From: Thalassobacillus sp. CUG 92003
GTDB lineage: Bacteria; Bacillota; Bacilli; Bacillales; Halobacillaceae
NCBI RefSeq assembly: GCF_013618635.1
Contig: NZ_JABLSJ010000019.1
Location: 1-59,276 of the forward strand
Length of the DNA stretch: 59,276 bases
Direction of reading: 5' to 3'
Both the position numbers and the translations under genes were made by a program. Within the stretch, counting starts at the first letter, position 1; each line of letters starts with the position of its first letter. Shown piece by piece: positions 38,752-47,200 of this stretch. Below the pieces are notes generated by a model. The model was not told where the DNA came from, did no database searches, and saw only the letters and a list, made by a program, of their open reading frames with translations.

Positions 38752-40221
38752 ATGCATTCGATTGAAATCATCGGACTGGGCGGAGGAGATATTGACCAGC
38801 TTCCGTTAGGTCTTTATAAAAAACTCATCTCACAGGCTCAGCCCGTCTACGTGAGAACCGAGGACCATCCTGTCGTGGCGGCGCTCGAAACCGAAGGCGT
38901 CACCTTTAAAGGCTTTGATGAAACGTATCAAAGGCACGATCAATTTGAGCCTGTTTATCAGGATATCGTGGAACAATTGATCCAAGCGTCAGAGACTCAG
39001 GCCGTCATTTATGCCGTTCCGGGACACCCGATGTTAGCGGAAAGAACGGTGCAATTACTGCTCGAACACGGGAAAGAAACTGACCTTCATGTGACGTGTA
39101 CCGGCGGACGCAGTTTCTTAGACGACCTATTTAACGCGCTCCAAGTTGACCCCATCGAGGGTTTTCAATTATTGGATGCCACGTCATTTAAACGCAATCA
39201 ACTGGACTATCGCAGTCACCTAATATTTTGCCAAGTTTATGATAAAATGATTGCATCAGAAGTGAAGCTGTCCTTATTGGACGATCTTGCCCCCGAAACC
39301 CCCGTTACCATTGTGTCAGCAGCAGGCAGTAATGAGGAGACACGCTTGAGCATACCTTTGGAAGAATTGGACCGCGCTGTCGAGCTTGATAATCTGACGA
39401 CGGTTCATCTCGCGCCTATCACTGATATGAATCAGCTGAATCATCAGTTTTTCCGGCTGCGGGAGGTGATCAGCGAATTGCGAGGGCCTGACGGCTGCCC
39501 TTGGGATAGAGCGCAAACGCACGAATCCCTTCGCAAATATTTAATTGAAGAAACGTATGAGTTTATCGATGCGGTCAATCGTGCTGATGATGTTAACATG
39601 ACTGAAGAGCTCGGTGACATTTTACTGCAAGTCCTTTTACATAGCCAGATTGGTGAAGATGAAGGATTTTTTACGGTGGATGACGTAATAGTAACCGTAA
39701 CCGATAAAATGATCCGACGGCATCCTCACGTGTTTGGTGATCATCAAGCCGAGACGGCAGAGGATGTCGTGCAAAGCTGGGATGCGATTAAACAGAACGA
39801 GAAATCCGGCCAGCATGTCGCTCTGTTGGATCACGTTCCTAAAAGCTTCCCTGCTTTATTGCAGGCTGAAGAAATCCAAAAGAAGGCAGCTAAAGTCGGA
39901 TTTGATTGGGGCGATCCTGTCCAAGTCATTCGGAAAGTGGAAGAAGAATGGCAAGAATTTGAGGTTGCCAGACGCCAGCAGAATGTAAGGGAAATGGAAA
40001 AAGAGTGGGGCGATTTACTGTTCGCCCTGGCCAATCTCGCACGACACTATAAGTTATCGAGTGAAAGCAGTCTGGAGCAAACCAATGCAAAGTTCAGGAA
40101 GCGGTTTGCTTACGTGGAAAAGAAGGTCGTGGATAGCGGACATCAGTGGCATGATTTTACATTGGACGAATTAGATGGTTTTTGGGAACGAGCCAAAGCC
40201 GAATATAAAGGGGAAGAATAA
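38752..40221 (+). CDS. yabN: YabN: tetrapyrrole methylase-MazG fusion
   Basis: This 489-residue two-domain protein combines an N-terminal SAM-dependent tetrapyrrole methylase fold (EIIGLGGGDIDQLPLGLY; YAVPGHPMLAE; TCTGGRSFLDDLF) with a C-terminal MazG nucleoside-triphosphate pyrophosphohydrolase. MazG motifs are LRGPDGCPWDRAQTHESLRK, EETYEFIDA, ELGDILLQVLLHSQ, then KVEEEWQEFE and WGDLLFALANLARHY. ATG 38752 has AAGGAGG 7 bases upstream; the ATG at 38746 is only 1 base from it. The role of the methylase part is not established. Confidence 0.95.
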   Translation: MHSIEIIGLGGGDIDQLPLGLYKKLISQAQPVYVRTEDHPVVAALETEGVTFKGFDETYQRHDQFEPVYQDIVEQLIQASETQAVIYAVPGHPMLAERTVQLLLEHGKETDLHVTCTGGRSFLDDLFNALQVDPIEGFQLLDATSFKRNQLDYRSHLIFCQVYDKMIASEVKLSLLDDLAPETPVTIVSAAGSNEETRLSIPLEELDRAVELDNLTTVHLAPITDMNQLNHQFFRLREVISELRGPDGCPWDRAQTHESLRKYLIEETYEFIDAVNRADDVNMTEELGDILLQVLLHSQIGEDEGFFTVDDVIVTVTDKMIRRHPHVFGDHQAETAEDVVQSWDAIKQNEKSGQHVALLDHVPKSFPALLQAEEIQKKAAKVGFDWGDPVQVIRKVEEEWQEFEVARRQQNVREMEKEWGDLLFALANLARHYKLSSESSLEQTNAKFRKRFAYVEKKVVDSGHQWHDFTLDELDGFWERAKAEYKGEE

Positions 40222-40226
40222 ATATG

Positions 40227-40484
40227 ATGAGACTTGATAAATTCTTAAAGATATCTCGTTTGATCAAACGCCGTACGCTTGCAAAAGAAGTGGCTGATCA
40301 GGGGCGCATTACCATTAACGGGAATCAGGCGAAAGCAGCCAGTACGCTGCAAGTCGGCGATGAATTGCGTATCCAATTCGGTCAAAAGATATTGACGATT
40401 GAAGTGAAGTCGCTGCGGGAGACAACGAAGAAAGATGAAGCGCAGTCCCTTTACGAAATCATCAAAGAAGAGCCCGTACACTAA
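40227..40484 (+). CDS. yabO: RqcP (YabO), S4-domain RNA-binding protein
   Basis: This 85-residue protein is almost entirely an S4 RNA-binding domain: MRLDKFLKISRLIKRRTLAK, then EVADQGRITINGNQAKAAST. YabO/RqcP works with RqcH in ribosome quality control, aiding alanine tailing on stalled 50S subunits. Two adjacent ATGs exist (40224 and 40227); the second gives the family N-terminus MRLDKF. It lies 5 bases past yabN. Confidence 0.95.
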   Translation: MRLDKFLKISRLIKRRTLAKEVADQGRITINGNQAKAASTLQVGDELRIQFGQKILTIEVKSLRETTKKDEAQSLYEIIKEEPVH

Positions 40485-40494
40485 TTGTTCTAAA

Positions 40495-40534
40495 AGCTCC
40501 CTCTGACTCATAGCTTGTACCATAGAGGGGGGCT
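40495..40534 (+). promoter_or_regulatory. Hairpin covering the yabP ribosome-binding site
   Basis: AGCTCCCTCT (40495-40504) pairs with AGAGGGGGGCT (40524-40534), with one bulge and one G-U pair. The descending arm contains the Shine-Dalgarno GAGGGGGG of yabP, whose ATG is at 40541. There is no T-run, so it looks like RBS sequestration rather than a terminator. Confidence 0.5.
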
Positions 40535-40540
40535 GTAATT

Positions 40541-40840
40541 ATGGAGTACAATGACAGGAATCAATCCGTACGCGTGCAGGCAGAACATCATGTAAAAATG
40601 AGCAATCGCCGCACCTTGGAAATTACAGGTGTTAAGGAAGTTGACAGTTTTGACAGTGAAGAGTTTTTATTGCAAACCACCATGGGTTATCTCGTTATTC
40701 GTGGGGAGAATCTCCAGATGAAAAACCTCGATGTTGAAGAGGGTGAAGTCTCTATCAAGGGAAAAGTTCATGAATTAACGTACCTTGATGAAAACCATGG
40801 AGAAAAAGCTAAAGGATTATTTAGCAAGCTCTTTAAATGA
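40541..40840 (+). CDS. yabP: Sporulation protein YabP
   Basis: This 99-residue YabP/YqfC-family protein is made in the mother cell under sigma-E in B. subtilis. Conserved: VKMSNRRTLEITGVKEVDSF and TTMGYLVIRGENLQMKNLDV. Function in sporulation is unclear. Translation is coupled to yabQ by a 4-base overlap (ATGA). I could not find a convincing sigma-E promoter in the 56-base gap upstream. Confidence 0.95.
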   Translation: MEYNDRNQSVRVQAEHHVKMSNRRTLEITGVKEVDSFDSEEFLLQTTMGYLVIRGENLQMKNLDVEEGEVSIKGKVHELTYLDENHGEKAKGLFSKLFK

Positions 40841-41427
40841 GTTTAAGTGTTCAGTTCCTCACCATGGTGACGATGATTGCCAGCGGGATTTACCTTGGTG
40901 CGGCGGTCGACACGTTTCATAAATTGACAAAAGGCTACCGCAAAAAGGTCGTTTTGGATTATGCGTTGGTACTTAGCTTTTGGATGTTTCAAGCCTTATT
41001 TCTGTTTTTAATTTTGTATCTGTCTAATTATGGAGAGCTCCGTTTTTATATTTTAGTTGCGGTCATTTGCGGCTATGCAGCTTACCGCGCCTTATTCAGA
41101 GCACGATTTTTAAGCGTTCTGGAATGGGTCTTTCGTGTGGTTGCACGCATTGTTTCAATCGTCCGTCAAACGATTCATATTCTCATCATACAGCCGATTG
41201 TATGGATTGTGCGCACGATTTTCTATATCGTGCTATGGGTTTTATCGTTGCTCGGATCGGGTATTATAGGGATATTGAAATTAATTTATTTTCTCTTAAC
41301 CCCTTTAGGGAAAGGGGTTTGGTGGCTCCTTCCTAAAAATATGAAAAAATTCTTACATCATATAGCAGGATTTTGCGGTAAAATAAAGAATAGGTTACTG
41401 ACATGGTGGAAAAGTTTTAAAAAATAA
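40837..41427 (+). CDS. yabQ: Sporulation membrane protein YabQ
   Basis: This 196-residue protein has about five hydrophobic segments concentrated in residues 1-150 and a basic tail (LTWWKSFKK). It matches B. subtilis YabQ, needed for spore cortex formation and located at the engulfing membranes. Segment SGIYLGAAVDTFHKLTKG near the N-terminus is typical. It overlaps yabP by 4 bases and precedes divIC. Confidence 0.93.
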   Translation: MSLSVQFLTMVTMIASGIYLGAAVDTFHKLTKGYRKKVVLDYALVLSFWMFQALFLFLILYLSNYGELRFYILVAVICGYAAYRALFRARFLSVLEWVFRVVARIVSIVRQTIHILIIQPIVWIVRTIFYIVLWVLSLLGSGIIGILKLIYFLLTPLGKGVWWLLPKNMKKFLHHIAGFCGKIKNRLLTWWKSFKK

Positions 41428-41445
41428 CAAGGAGGCAAACGAGCG

Positions 41446-41823
41446 ATGGCCGATAAACAAAGAGTAACGCGGTTAGAATCTACATACATGCAGCACTACG
41501 ATGCTTATATGGACAGAGAAAAGAAAAAGAAAAAGCGTCTCTTTCGTCGCCTGACCCTCTTTGCCCTAATCGTTGCTGTGGTAGCTGTATCTATGGTGAC
41601 TTATCAAATGAGACAACAAGCTTTATATAACGAAAAGCAGGAAAAATATGAGCAGCTTCAGGAAGATATGTCTGCCTTGAAGCAAGAAGAGAAGGATCTT
41701 AACCAGGAAATTGAACTGCTGCAGGATGAAGACTATGTCCTTCAAATCGCCCGTACAAATTATTTCTTCTCTAAAGAAGGCGAAATAATTTTTAATATGC
41801 CTGAGGAAGAGCCTTCATATTGA
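41446..41823 (+). CDS. divIC: Cell-division protein DivIC
   Basis: This 125-residue bitopic septum protein (FtsB/DivIC family) has a basic cytoplasmic N-terminus (REKKKKKRLFRR), one helix (LTLFALIVAVVAVSMVTYQM, about residues 37-56) and an extracellular coiled coil (EKYEQLQEDMSALKQEEKDL). With FtsL and DivIB it activates septal wall synthesis. ATG has AAGGAGG upstream, 18 bases past yabQ. Confidence 0.96.
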   Translation: MADKQRVTRLESTYMQHYDAYMDREKKKKKRLFRRLTLFALIVAVVAVSMVTYQMRQQALYNEKQEKYEQLQEDMSALKQEEKDLNQEIELLQDEDYVLQIARTNYFFSKEGEIIFNMPEEEPSY

Positions 41824-41903
41824 CACTCTTTTCGTTGCTTATATATAATATGTAATAAGGATAATTTTCTTTATCGAACATTCTAAGGAGGAGCATTTTT
41901 TTT

Positions 41904-42302
41904 ATGTCAATTGAAGTAGGCAGCAAGCTGCAGGGTAAGGTAACGGGAATCACTAATTTCGGAGCATTCGTCGAGCTCCCTGATGGTCAGACGGGGCTGG
42001 TTCATATTAGTGAAGTTGCCGATAACTATGTCAAAGACATTAATGAACATTTGAGCCAGGGCGATCAAGTAGAGGTCAAAGTCATTAATGTGAAAGAGGG
42101 TAAAATCGGGCTTTCCATCAAGAAAGCCAAAGAAAACTATGGTCGCCGCAAAACGCCTAACAAGCCAAACAATAGTCGCAAATCCCCTGAATCATTTGAA
42201 CAAAAAATGAACAATTTCCTGAAGGATAGCGACGAACGTCTAGCATCACTGAAAAAGCATACTGAATCTAAACGCGGAGGCCGAGGTGCTAAAAGAGGCT
42301 AG
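41904..42302 (+). CDS. yabR: S1-domain RNA-binding protein YabR
   Basis: This 132-residue protein has an N-terminal S1 domain (GSKLQGKVTGITNFGAFVEL; GLVHISEVADNYV; VKVINVKEGKIGLSIKKAK, residues 6-75) and a basic, disordered C-terminal half (KHTESKRGGRGAKRG). It matches B. subtilis YabR. The exact role is unknown. AAGGAGG lies ~13 bases before the ATG; the spacing is long and contains a T-run. Confidence 0.94.
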   Translation: MSIEVGSKLQGKVTGITNFGAFVELPDGQTGLVHISEVADNYVKDINEHLSQGDQVEVKVINVKEGKIGLSIKKAKENYGRRKTPNKPNNSRKSPESFEQKMNNFLKDSDERLASLKKHTESKRGGRGAKRG

Positions 42303-42365
42303 CTTGCTGTCTATATACCAATATAAATAAGGTGCAAATCTGATAAATGGCTTTGCACGATGACC

Positions 42366-42397
42366 GATCCCTGCTCAACACGAGCGGGGATTTTTTC
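42366..42397 (+). terminator. yabR terminator
   Basis: ATCCCTGCTC pairs with GAGCGGGGAT (one G-U pair) around a short loop, followed by TTTTTT. Confidence 0.88.
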
Positions 42398-42433
42398 ATA
42401 GTGTTTTATTAGGTCCTTTAAGTCATGAGAGCT

Positions 42434-42466
42434 AGGGTTGGCTTGGAAACACCTCGCTTTCCTGCG
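42434..42466 (-). repeat. Inverted fragment of the darA-yaaR repeat element
   Basis: GGGTTGGCTTGGAAACACCT and the following CGCTTTCCTGCG match the reverse complement of the right end of the element at 11649-11975 (its positions about 11944-11975) with four mismatches. The flanking DNA to ~42640 has no gene and no further clear match. Confidence 0.6.
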
Positions 42467-42645
42467 CTAAAATTGTTGCGTTATTACAAGTGGCTCACAC
42501 CATACTAACGCATGATCTCACCTATGTGGTTCGCTCATTTAACAGGCAAGGGGCCCTCGCTCCAGTGTGAAGTGACTACTACCCGCAGTTCCTTTAAATC
42601 TCGAAACCTATTCTTTTAAAAGAACTCCTAGGCAAAGCTTAGATG

Positions 42646-42685
42646 ACAAAAAAAAATCACGCTACCTTTAAAAGGTAGCGTGATT
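42646..42685 (-). terminator. tRNA operon terminator
   Basis: A perfect 15-bp stem (AATCACGCTACCTTT / AAAGGTAGCGTGATT) is followed on the reverse strand by a long T-run. It ends the tRNA-Met-tRNA-Glu transcript. Confidence 0.9.
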
Positions 42686-42706
42686 CAGGACAAAAATGTG
42701 GTGCGA

Positions 42707-42778
42707 TGACCCGTACGGGACTCGAACCCGTGTTACTGCCGTGAAAGGGCAGTGTCTTAACCGCTTGACCAACGGGCC
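42707..42778 (-). tRNA. tRNA-Glu (anticodon UUC)
   Basis: This 72-nt cloverleaf reads GGCCCGTTGGTCAAGCGGTT from its 5' end and has the anticodon stem-loop CTGCC-CTTTCAC-GGCAG with TTC at 42743-42745. The T arm is ACGGGTTCGAGTCCCGT. CCA is not encoded (TGA follows the acceptor stem in genomic sense). It corresponds to the tRNA-Glu of the B. subtilis trnSL pair between yabR and spoIIE. Confidence 0.96.
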
Positions 42779-42800
42779 AGACTCGTAAAATTATGTAGAG

Positions 42801-42874
42801 TGGCGGTGGAGGGGATCGAACCCCCGACCTCACGGGTATGAACCGTACGCTCTCGCCAGCTGAGCTACACCGCC
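42801..42874 (-). tRNA. tRNA-Met (anticodon CAU)
   Basis: This 74-nt cloverleaf reads GGCGGTGTAGCTCAGCTGGC from its 5' end. The anticodon loop is TTCATAC, with CAT at 42838-42840. It matches the B. subtilis trnSL-Met1 at the same site, an elongator type rather than the initiator. CCA is not encoded. It is transcribed before tRNA-Glu, 22 bases apart. Confidence 0.94.
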
Positions 42875-42901
42875 AAATGACTTGTTGAAGTCACAAAAAA
42901 T

Positions 42902-42930
42902 ATAGTACACCATGTGCAAAATGGTGTCAA
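42902..42930 (-). promoter_or_regulatory. tRNA operon promoter
   Basis: On the reverse strand TTGACA (complement of 42925-42930) and TACTAT (complement of 42902-42907) are 17 bp apart, 28 bases before the tRNA-Met 5' end. This is a near-consensus sigma-A promoter, as expected for stable RNA. Confidence 0.85.
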
Positions 42931-42977
42931 TAAGTATTTGAAAATCTACGCACCATCCCAGGCAAAAACATCCTTTC

Positions 42978-44402
42978 TTAGGAGAAAATAAACGTGGCCA
43001 CGCCGTAAAGGACGGTCGCTATTCCAACGGCTATCAGTGCAGGCCCCAATTTGAATCGTGCGTATTGGATCACTTCCAAGTTCAAAATTTTCGCAATGGT
43101 ATTCGTATTGTCACTAAGAGGGGAGGCGAAAGCGCCAAATGCCCCGCTAGCGAATACGGCACCAATTACGAGGGGTAGCGAAGCGCCCGATGTGTGGCCG
43201 AGAGAGATAGCCAACGGCATGATGATCCCCCAGGTGCCCCAGGATGATCCAATGAAATACGAAACAAGGGAACCTAACAAAAACAACACAGGTGGGATGA
43301 GCATAGAAGGGATCCAATTCACGTTAGTTGTCACAAACCCTGAGAAGCCCAAATCTTCTGTCGCCGTAGCCAGTCCCCACACAATAGCCAAAAGTAAAAT
43401 AACGGCCATCAACTCATTACCGCCATGGATAAAATGCGTCATCATCTCTTTTAATTTATTGTGTTGAAAACGCAGAAACACTAACGTCACGATCAACGTA
43501 ATAATGAGTGCGAGCACCATCGCATTCAATACATCCGCTTCGATAAACGCTTGAAAGAAACCGTTCGTTTCACGCGACCCGTCCCACCAGGTCAGAAACA
43601 GCGTAAGGCCGATGATCAGGATGAGCGGAATGACTAAGTTCCAGGGACGTGCCGGGAGTTCTTTTGATACAGCCGGGTGGCAATCTCGCCAGTCGTTCTC
43701 ATCGTCTTCCTCTTTCACCTCTTTACTCGTGCCGCCGACATCTGTTTGCGGCTTGTCGGAATGATGGAAAAAGCTCAGATAGATGCCGATCAGGATCATG
43801 ACGATAGAAAAAAAGTTGAAGGGGATGCTTTGAATGAAAAGTTGATAGGCATCGGCTTCTATCCCTTCGTTATTCAAGGAAAGCTCGATTACCGATACCA
43901 TGTAGCCCACTGATGCTGTGGCGATAGGAATTAAGACAATCAACGGAGCAGCTGTCGTTTCAATTACAAACGCTAATTCTTGTTTGGACATGCTTATCTT
44001 TTTTAGTAACGCTCGCATAATAGGCGCTACCGTCACAATGCGAAAGTTCGGGGCACTGAATGTACCGAGGGTTGAAATCCATGTCAAAAACAGTGCGCCC
44101 CGTTTCGTTTGAATACGTTCAGACGCCTCTTCGACAAATCCTTTTATTCCCCCCGATATTCGTATGACTCCGACAAGCCCAGAGAATATATAGAGGAAAG
44201 CAATGATTTTGATATTGCTTTCATCCTGCAGACTTACTACGACATATTCCAACGCCTTCTGGATTCCTCCGAGTAAATGGGGTTCAACTAAATAAGCGCC
44301 TGTCAATAAGCCAAGCGCTAACCCGGGAAGAACTTGTTTGGTAATAATGGCAACAGGTATAACGACAAGAAACGGTAGGATTGAAATCCAGGCACTTTCC
44401 AC
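42978..44402 (-). CDS. NhaC-family Na+/H+ antiporter
   Basis: This 474-residue membrane protein has about 11-12 hydrophobic segments. The two conserved family motifs are GSSWGTWGIIMPLAISLG and GAFASPLSDNTNTIAKI, with a hydrophilic acidic loop (KEVKEEDDENDWRD) in the middle. Exchange of Na+ for protons is inferred; some relatives carry malate/lactate or other solutes. The reverse-strand frame opens at TTG 44420, but GTG 44402 has AGAGGG at 7 bases and is preferred. It sits between the tRNA pair and spoIIE, where B. subtilis has no transporter. Confidence 0.85.
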   Translation of the reverse strand: MESAWISILPFLVVIPVAIITKQVLPGLALGLLTGAYLVEPHLLGGIQKALEYVVVSLQDESNIKIIAFLYIFSGLVGVIRISGGIKGFVEEASERIQTKRGALFLTWISTLGTFSAPNFRIVTVAPIMRALLKKISMSKQELAFVIETTAAPLIVLIPIATASVGYMVSVIELSLNNEGIEADAYQLFIQSIPFNFFSIVMILIGIYLSFFHHSDKPQTDVGGTSKEVKEEDDENDWRDCHPAVSKELPARPWNLVIPLILIIGLTLFLTWWDGSRETNGFFQAFIEADVLNAMVLALIITLIVTLVFLRFQHNKLKEMMTHFIHGGNELMAVILLLAIVWGLATATEDLGFSGFVTTNVNWIPSMLIPPVLFLLGSLVSYFIGSSWGTWGIIMPLAISLGHTSGASLPLVIGAVFASGAFGAFASPLSDNTNTIAKILNLEVIQYARFKLGPALIAVGIATVLYGVATFIFS

Positions 44403-44598
44403 AAAGATCCCTCTTTCCAAACGACTCTATTCTCTAGCTTGCTGGAAAAAGGGGATTTTATGCTCAGTTCTTCCTGACATTTTTCTTCCACATAAACGGG
44501 TGTTCACATGAGTATTCGACCTGGAAATGGTATCATTTCGCTCGTTATAGTGGTCCCTTCGAGCAATTTTTAACAAAACGACTTTAAACCGGGAACGT

Positions 44599-44664
44599 AG
44601 TCGAACTTTTGGTTACGGCAGTTTTGTTGTTTTGACAAATTGTTTAAGTTTTCTGTGATTTAAT
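44599..44664 (+). promoter_or_regulatory. spoIIE promoter, 21-bp spacer, Spo0A-like boxes
   Basis: TTGACA (44632-44637) and TTTAAT (44659-44664) are 21 bp apart, the anomalous spacing known for the Spo0A-activated B. subtilis spoIIE promoter. A 6-of-7 Spo0A box (AGTCGAA, 44599-44605) lies upstream. A second 6-of-7 box (TGTCAAA on the reverse strand, 44631-44637) overlaps the -35. Confidence 0.75.
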
Positions 44665-44691
44665 GAGAATAACTTAAAAGGAGTGGTGATC

Positions 44692-47139
44692 ATGCAAGGA
44701 ACGGTGAGAAATCGTGCGGAAAGGCGTTTAACGTGGGGATTCAACTCAGCACATGCGATGTCTAGAAAGCTTCTGAACAAGCTTTCCTATGTGCTCATTG
44801 ATAAGGGAGTACTCTTAATGATAATCGCTTTGTTGCTGGGACGAGCTGTAATCCTTTCTTCCATGGCGCCGTTTGGAGTGGCGCTGATTGCGTCAGTGTG
44901 GTGGATGAGGCGGTCTATGGTCGTACCTGTCTTATTGTTTATGATTGGCGGAGCCGTCACTGTGGGAGTTGGCCAGGCCGCCTTTGTGGCGGGGTCCGCT
45001 CTGACATTCATGGGGACAGCGATGATTTTACATAAAGCTAAGCAGCCTCAGAAGCTGCTTCCCTGGATGGCTTTATTAGCTTGTGTGGTTCCCCGGATGA
45101 TTACGCTCGCGTTACTGGATCGTTGGGAGCTGTATGATTTAGTACTAGTCGGGGCTGAAGGCGTTTTAAGTGCCATCCTTGTCCTTATATTTATGCAAAG
45201 TCTTCCTTTGATATCACCAAAAAAATATCGGCCGGCATTAAAAAACGAAGAGATCGTGTGCATGATCATATTATTAGCTTCTATATTAACGGGGACGATC
45301 GGCTGGCAGGTGCAAGGCATTGCGATTGAACAGGTTCTTTCCCGTTACCTGGTTTTATTTTTAGCTTATATTGGTGGAGCTGCAATCGGAGCCACCGTCG
45401 GGGTTGTGACCGGATTAGTATTAACCTTGGCCAGTGTCGCTCAATTTTATCAAATGAGTTTGCTTGCGTTTGCAGGGTTACTTGGCGGTTTATTGAAAGA
45501 AGGGAAGAAGCTGGGCGTCAGTGCTGGTTTGCTGGTCGGAACCTTGCTGATTACGATCTATGGGGTTGAGACATCCGGACTTGCGACGTCCATGTGGGAA
45601 TCGGGGGCAGCGGTCTGTTTATTTTTGGTAACCCCGGAGCGTTGGATTCGAACGCTGTCCCGTTATGTACCAGGTACGCAGGAGCATACGCATGAACAGG
45701 AGCAGTATTTGCAAAAGGTGAGGGATGTGACGGCTGTTCGGGTCGGGAAGTTTTCTGATGTGTTCCAGGCGCTCTCGCGTAGTTTTTCGCATTTGGACAA
45801 GCAAGCTGATCACCAGGAGGAAAAGGAATTTGATTATTTTCTGAGTCACGTTACAGAAAAAACCTGTCAGACGTGCTTTAAAAAAGATAAATGTTGGGCG
45901 CGGCAATTCGATGAGACGTATGGGTTAATGTCAGATTTGATGATGGAGCTCGATCAACAAAATGAGCCCTCACGGGTGATGCGAAAGGATGTGGAGCAAT
46001 ACTGTGTAAAACCGCAGAAGTTGATTGACACGATGAAGCATGAGTTATCGTTTTACCAGGCGAATCAGCAATTGAAGAAACAGGTGTTGGAAAGCAGGCG
46101 GTTCGTGTCTGATCAATTGCGTGGTGTTTCTGAAGTCATGGAGAATTTTGCTAATGAAATCGTCAAAGAACGGGAGCACCACGAGCATCAAGAGCATTAC
46201 ATTCATGACGCGCTGGAAAAAATGGGGTTCGATATTGAAAAACTCGATATCTATACGTTGGAACCCGGCAGCGTTGATATTGAAATGGATGTCTTGATCG
46301 ATGATTATCGTGGCGAGGGGGCCAAACTGATTGCACCGGTGTTATCGGATATATTAGAAGAGACTGTGATTGTGAGCCAGGAGGATATCTCACCGTTTCC
46401 GAGCGGCCGATGTCACTTAGAATTTCGTTCTGCCCAGCAGTTCAAAATTACCTCCGGCGTAGCCCATGCTGCCAAAGGGGGCGGTTTTGTCTCCGGGGAC
46501 AGCTATTCGGTTATGGAACTGGGAACCGGTAAATTTGCGCTTGCTATCAGTGATGGAATGGGGAATGGAGAACGGGCTCATGAAGAAAGCGTGGAGACGC
46601 TGAGGTTATTGAAACAAATCTTGCAATCCGGGATCAAAGAGGAGGTGGCTATTCAATCGATCAACTCGATTCTGGCGTTACGGACAAGTGATGAAATCTT
46701 CTCCACGCTTGATTTAGCCATTATTGACCTGCATCAGGCAAGTTCGAAATTTATTAAAATTGGCAGTACACCTAGTTTTATTAAGAGAGGGTCGAAAATT
46801 TTAACGGTGGAGTCCGGAAATCTGCCGATGGGCATTATTCAAGATGTAGATGTTGATATGATCAGCGAACAGCTGAAATCAGGCGATCTGTTGATCATGA
46901 TGAGTGATGGGATGATGGAGGGTCCCAAGCATGTGGAAAATGTGGAGTTATGGTTAAAGCGTAAAATCAGAGAAATCAACAGTGAAGACCCTCAGACGAT
47001 TGCTGATGTGTTGTTAGAAGAAGTCATTCGTTCCCAATCAGGCGGGATCGTGGATGATATTACGGTGCTCGTAGCGCGTATTGACCATCACATTCCAGAA
47101 TGGGCTGCCATACAAGTCGGTCAGAAACAAGCAAGATAA
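44692..47139 (+). CDS. spoIIE: Stage II sporulation phosphatase SpoIIE
   Basis: This 815-residue protein dephosphorylates SpoIIAA in the forespore, freeing sigma-F, and helps asymmetric division. The N-terminal ~300 residues hold about ten membrane helices (LLMIIALLLGRAVILSS onward). A central regulatory part has a CxxC-like cysteine set (TCQTCFKKDKCW). The C-terminal PP2C phosphatase includes GDSYSVMELG, ALAISDGMGNGERAHEES and LIMMSDGMMEG. ATG 44692 has AAAGGAG 8 bases upstream. Confidence 0.97.
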   Translation: MQGTVRNRAERRLTWGFNSAHAMSRKLLNKLSYVLIDKGVLLMIIALLLGRAVILSSMAPFGVALIASVWWMRRSMVVPVLLFMIGGAVTVGVGQAAFVAGSALTFMGTAMILHKAKQPQKLLPWMALLACVVPRMITLALLDRWELYDLVLVGAEGVLSAILVLIFMQSLPLISPKKYRPALKNEEIVCMIILLASILTGTIGWQVQGIAIEQVLSRYLVLFLAYIGGAAIGATVGVVTGLVLTLASVAQFYQMSLLAFAGLLGGLLKEGKKLGVSAGLLVGTLLITIYGVETSGLATSMWESGAAVCLFLVTPERWIRTLSRYVPGTQEHTHEQEQYLQKVRDVTAVRVGKFSDVFQALSRSFSHLDKQADHQEEKEFDYFLSHVTEKTCQTCFKKDKCWARQFDETYGLMSDLMMELDQQNEPSRVMRKDVEQYCVKPQKLIDTMKHELSFYQANQQLKKQVLESRRFVSDQLRGVSEVMENFANEIVKEREHHEHQEHYIHDALEKMGFDIEKLDIYTLEPGSVDIEMDVLIDDYRGEGAKLIAPVLSDILEETVIVSQEDISPFPSGRCHLEFRSAQQFKITSGVAHAAKGGGFVSGDSYSVMELGTGKFALAISDGMGNGERAHEESVETLRLLKQILQSGIKEEVAIQSINSILALRTSDEIFSTLDLAIIDLHQASSKFIKIGSTPSFIKRGSKILTVESGNLPMGIIQDVDVDMISEQLKSGDLLIMMSDGMMEGPKHVENVELWLKRKIREINSEDPQTIADVLLEEVIRSQSGGIVDDITVLVARIDHHIPEWAAIQVGQKQAR

Positions 47140-47142
47140 AAC

Positions 47143-47172
47143 GTATATCCCTCTCTATTTTCGGCGATGATG
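47143..47172 (+). promoter_or_regulatory. Probable sigma-F promoter of yabS-yabT
   Basis: GTATA (47143-47147) and GGCGATGATG (47163-47172) are 15 bp apart. One fixed -10 position deviates (G for A). The stop codon of spoIIE is just upstream. YabT is known in B. subtilis as a forespore kinase, which fits. Confidence 0.65.
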
Positions 47173-47200
47173 GAGGTAACGGAAACAGGAGGGATGCAGG

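Noticed and set aside
43051-44112. Forward-strand ORFs antisense to the NhaC-type antiporter
   Set aside because: Shadow frames of a membrane protein gene; no RBS and no recognisable domain.
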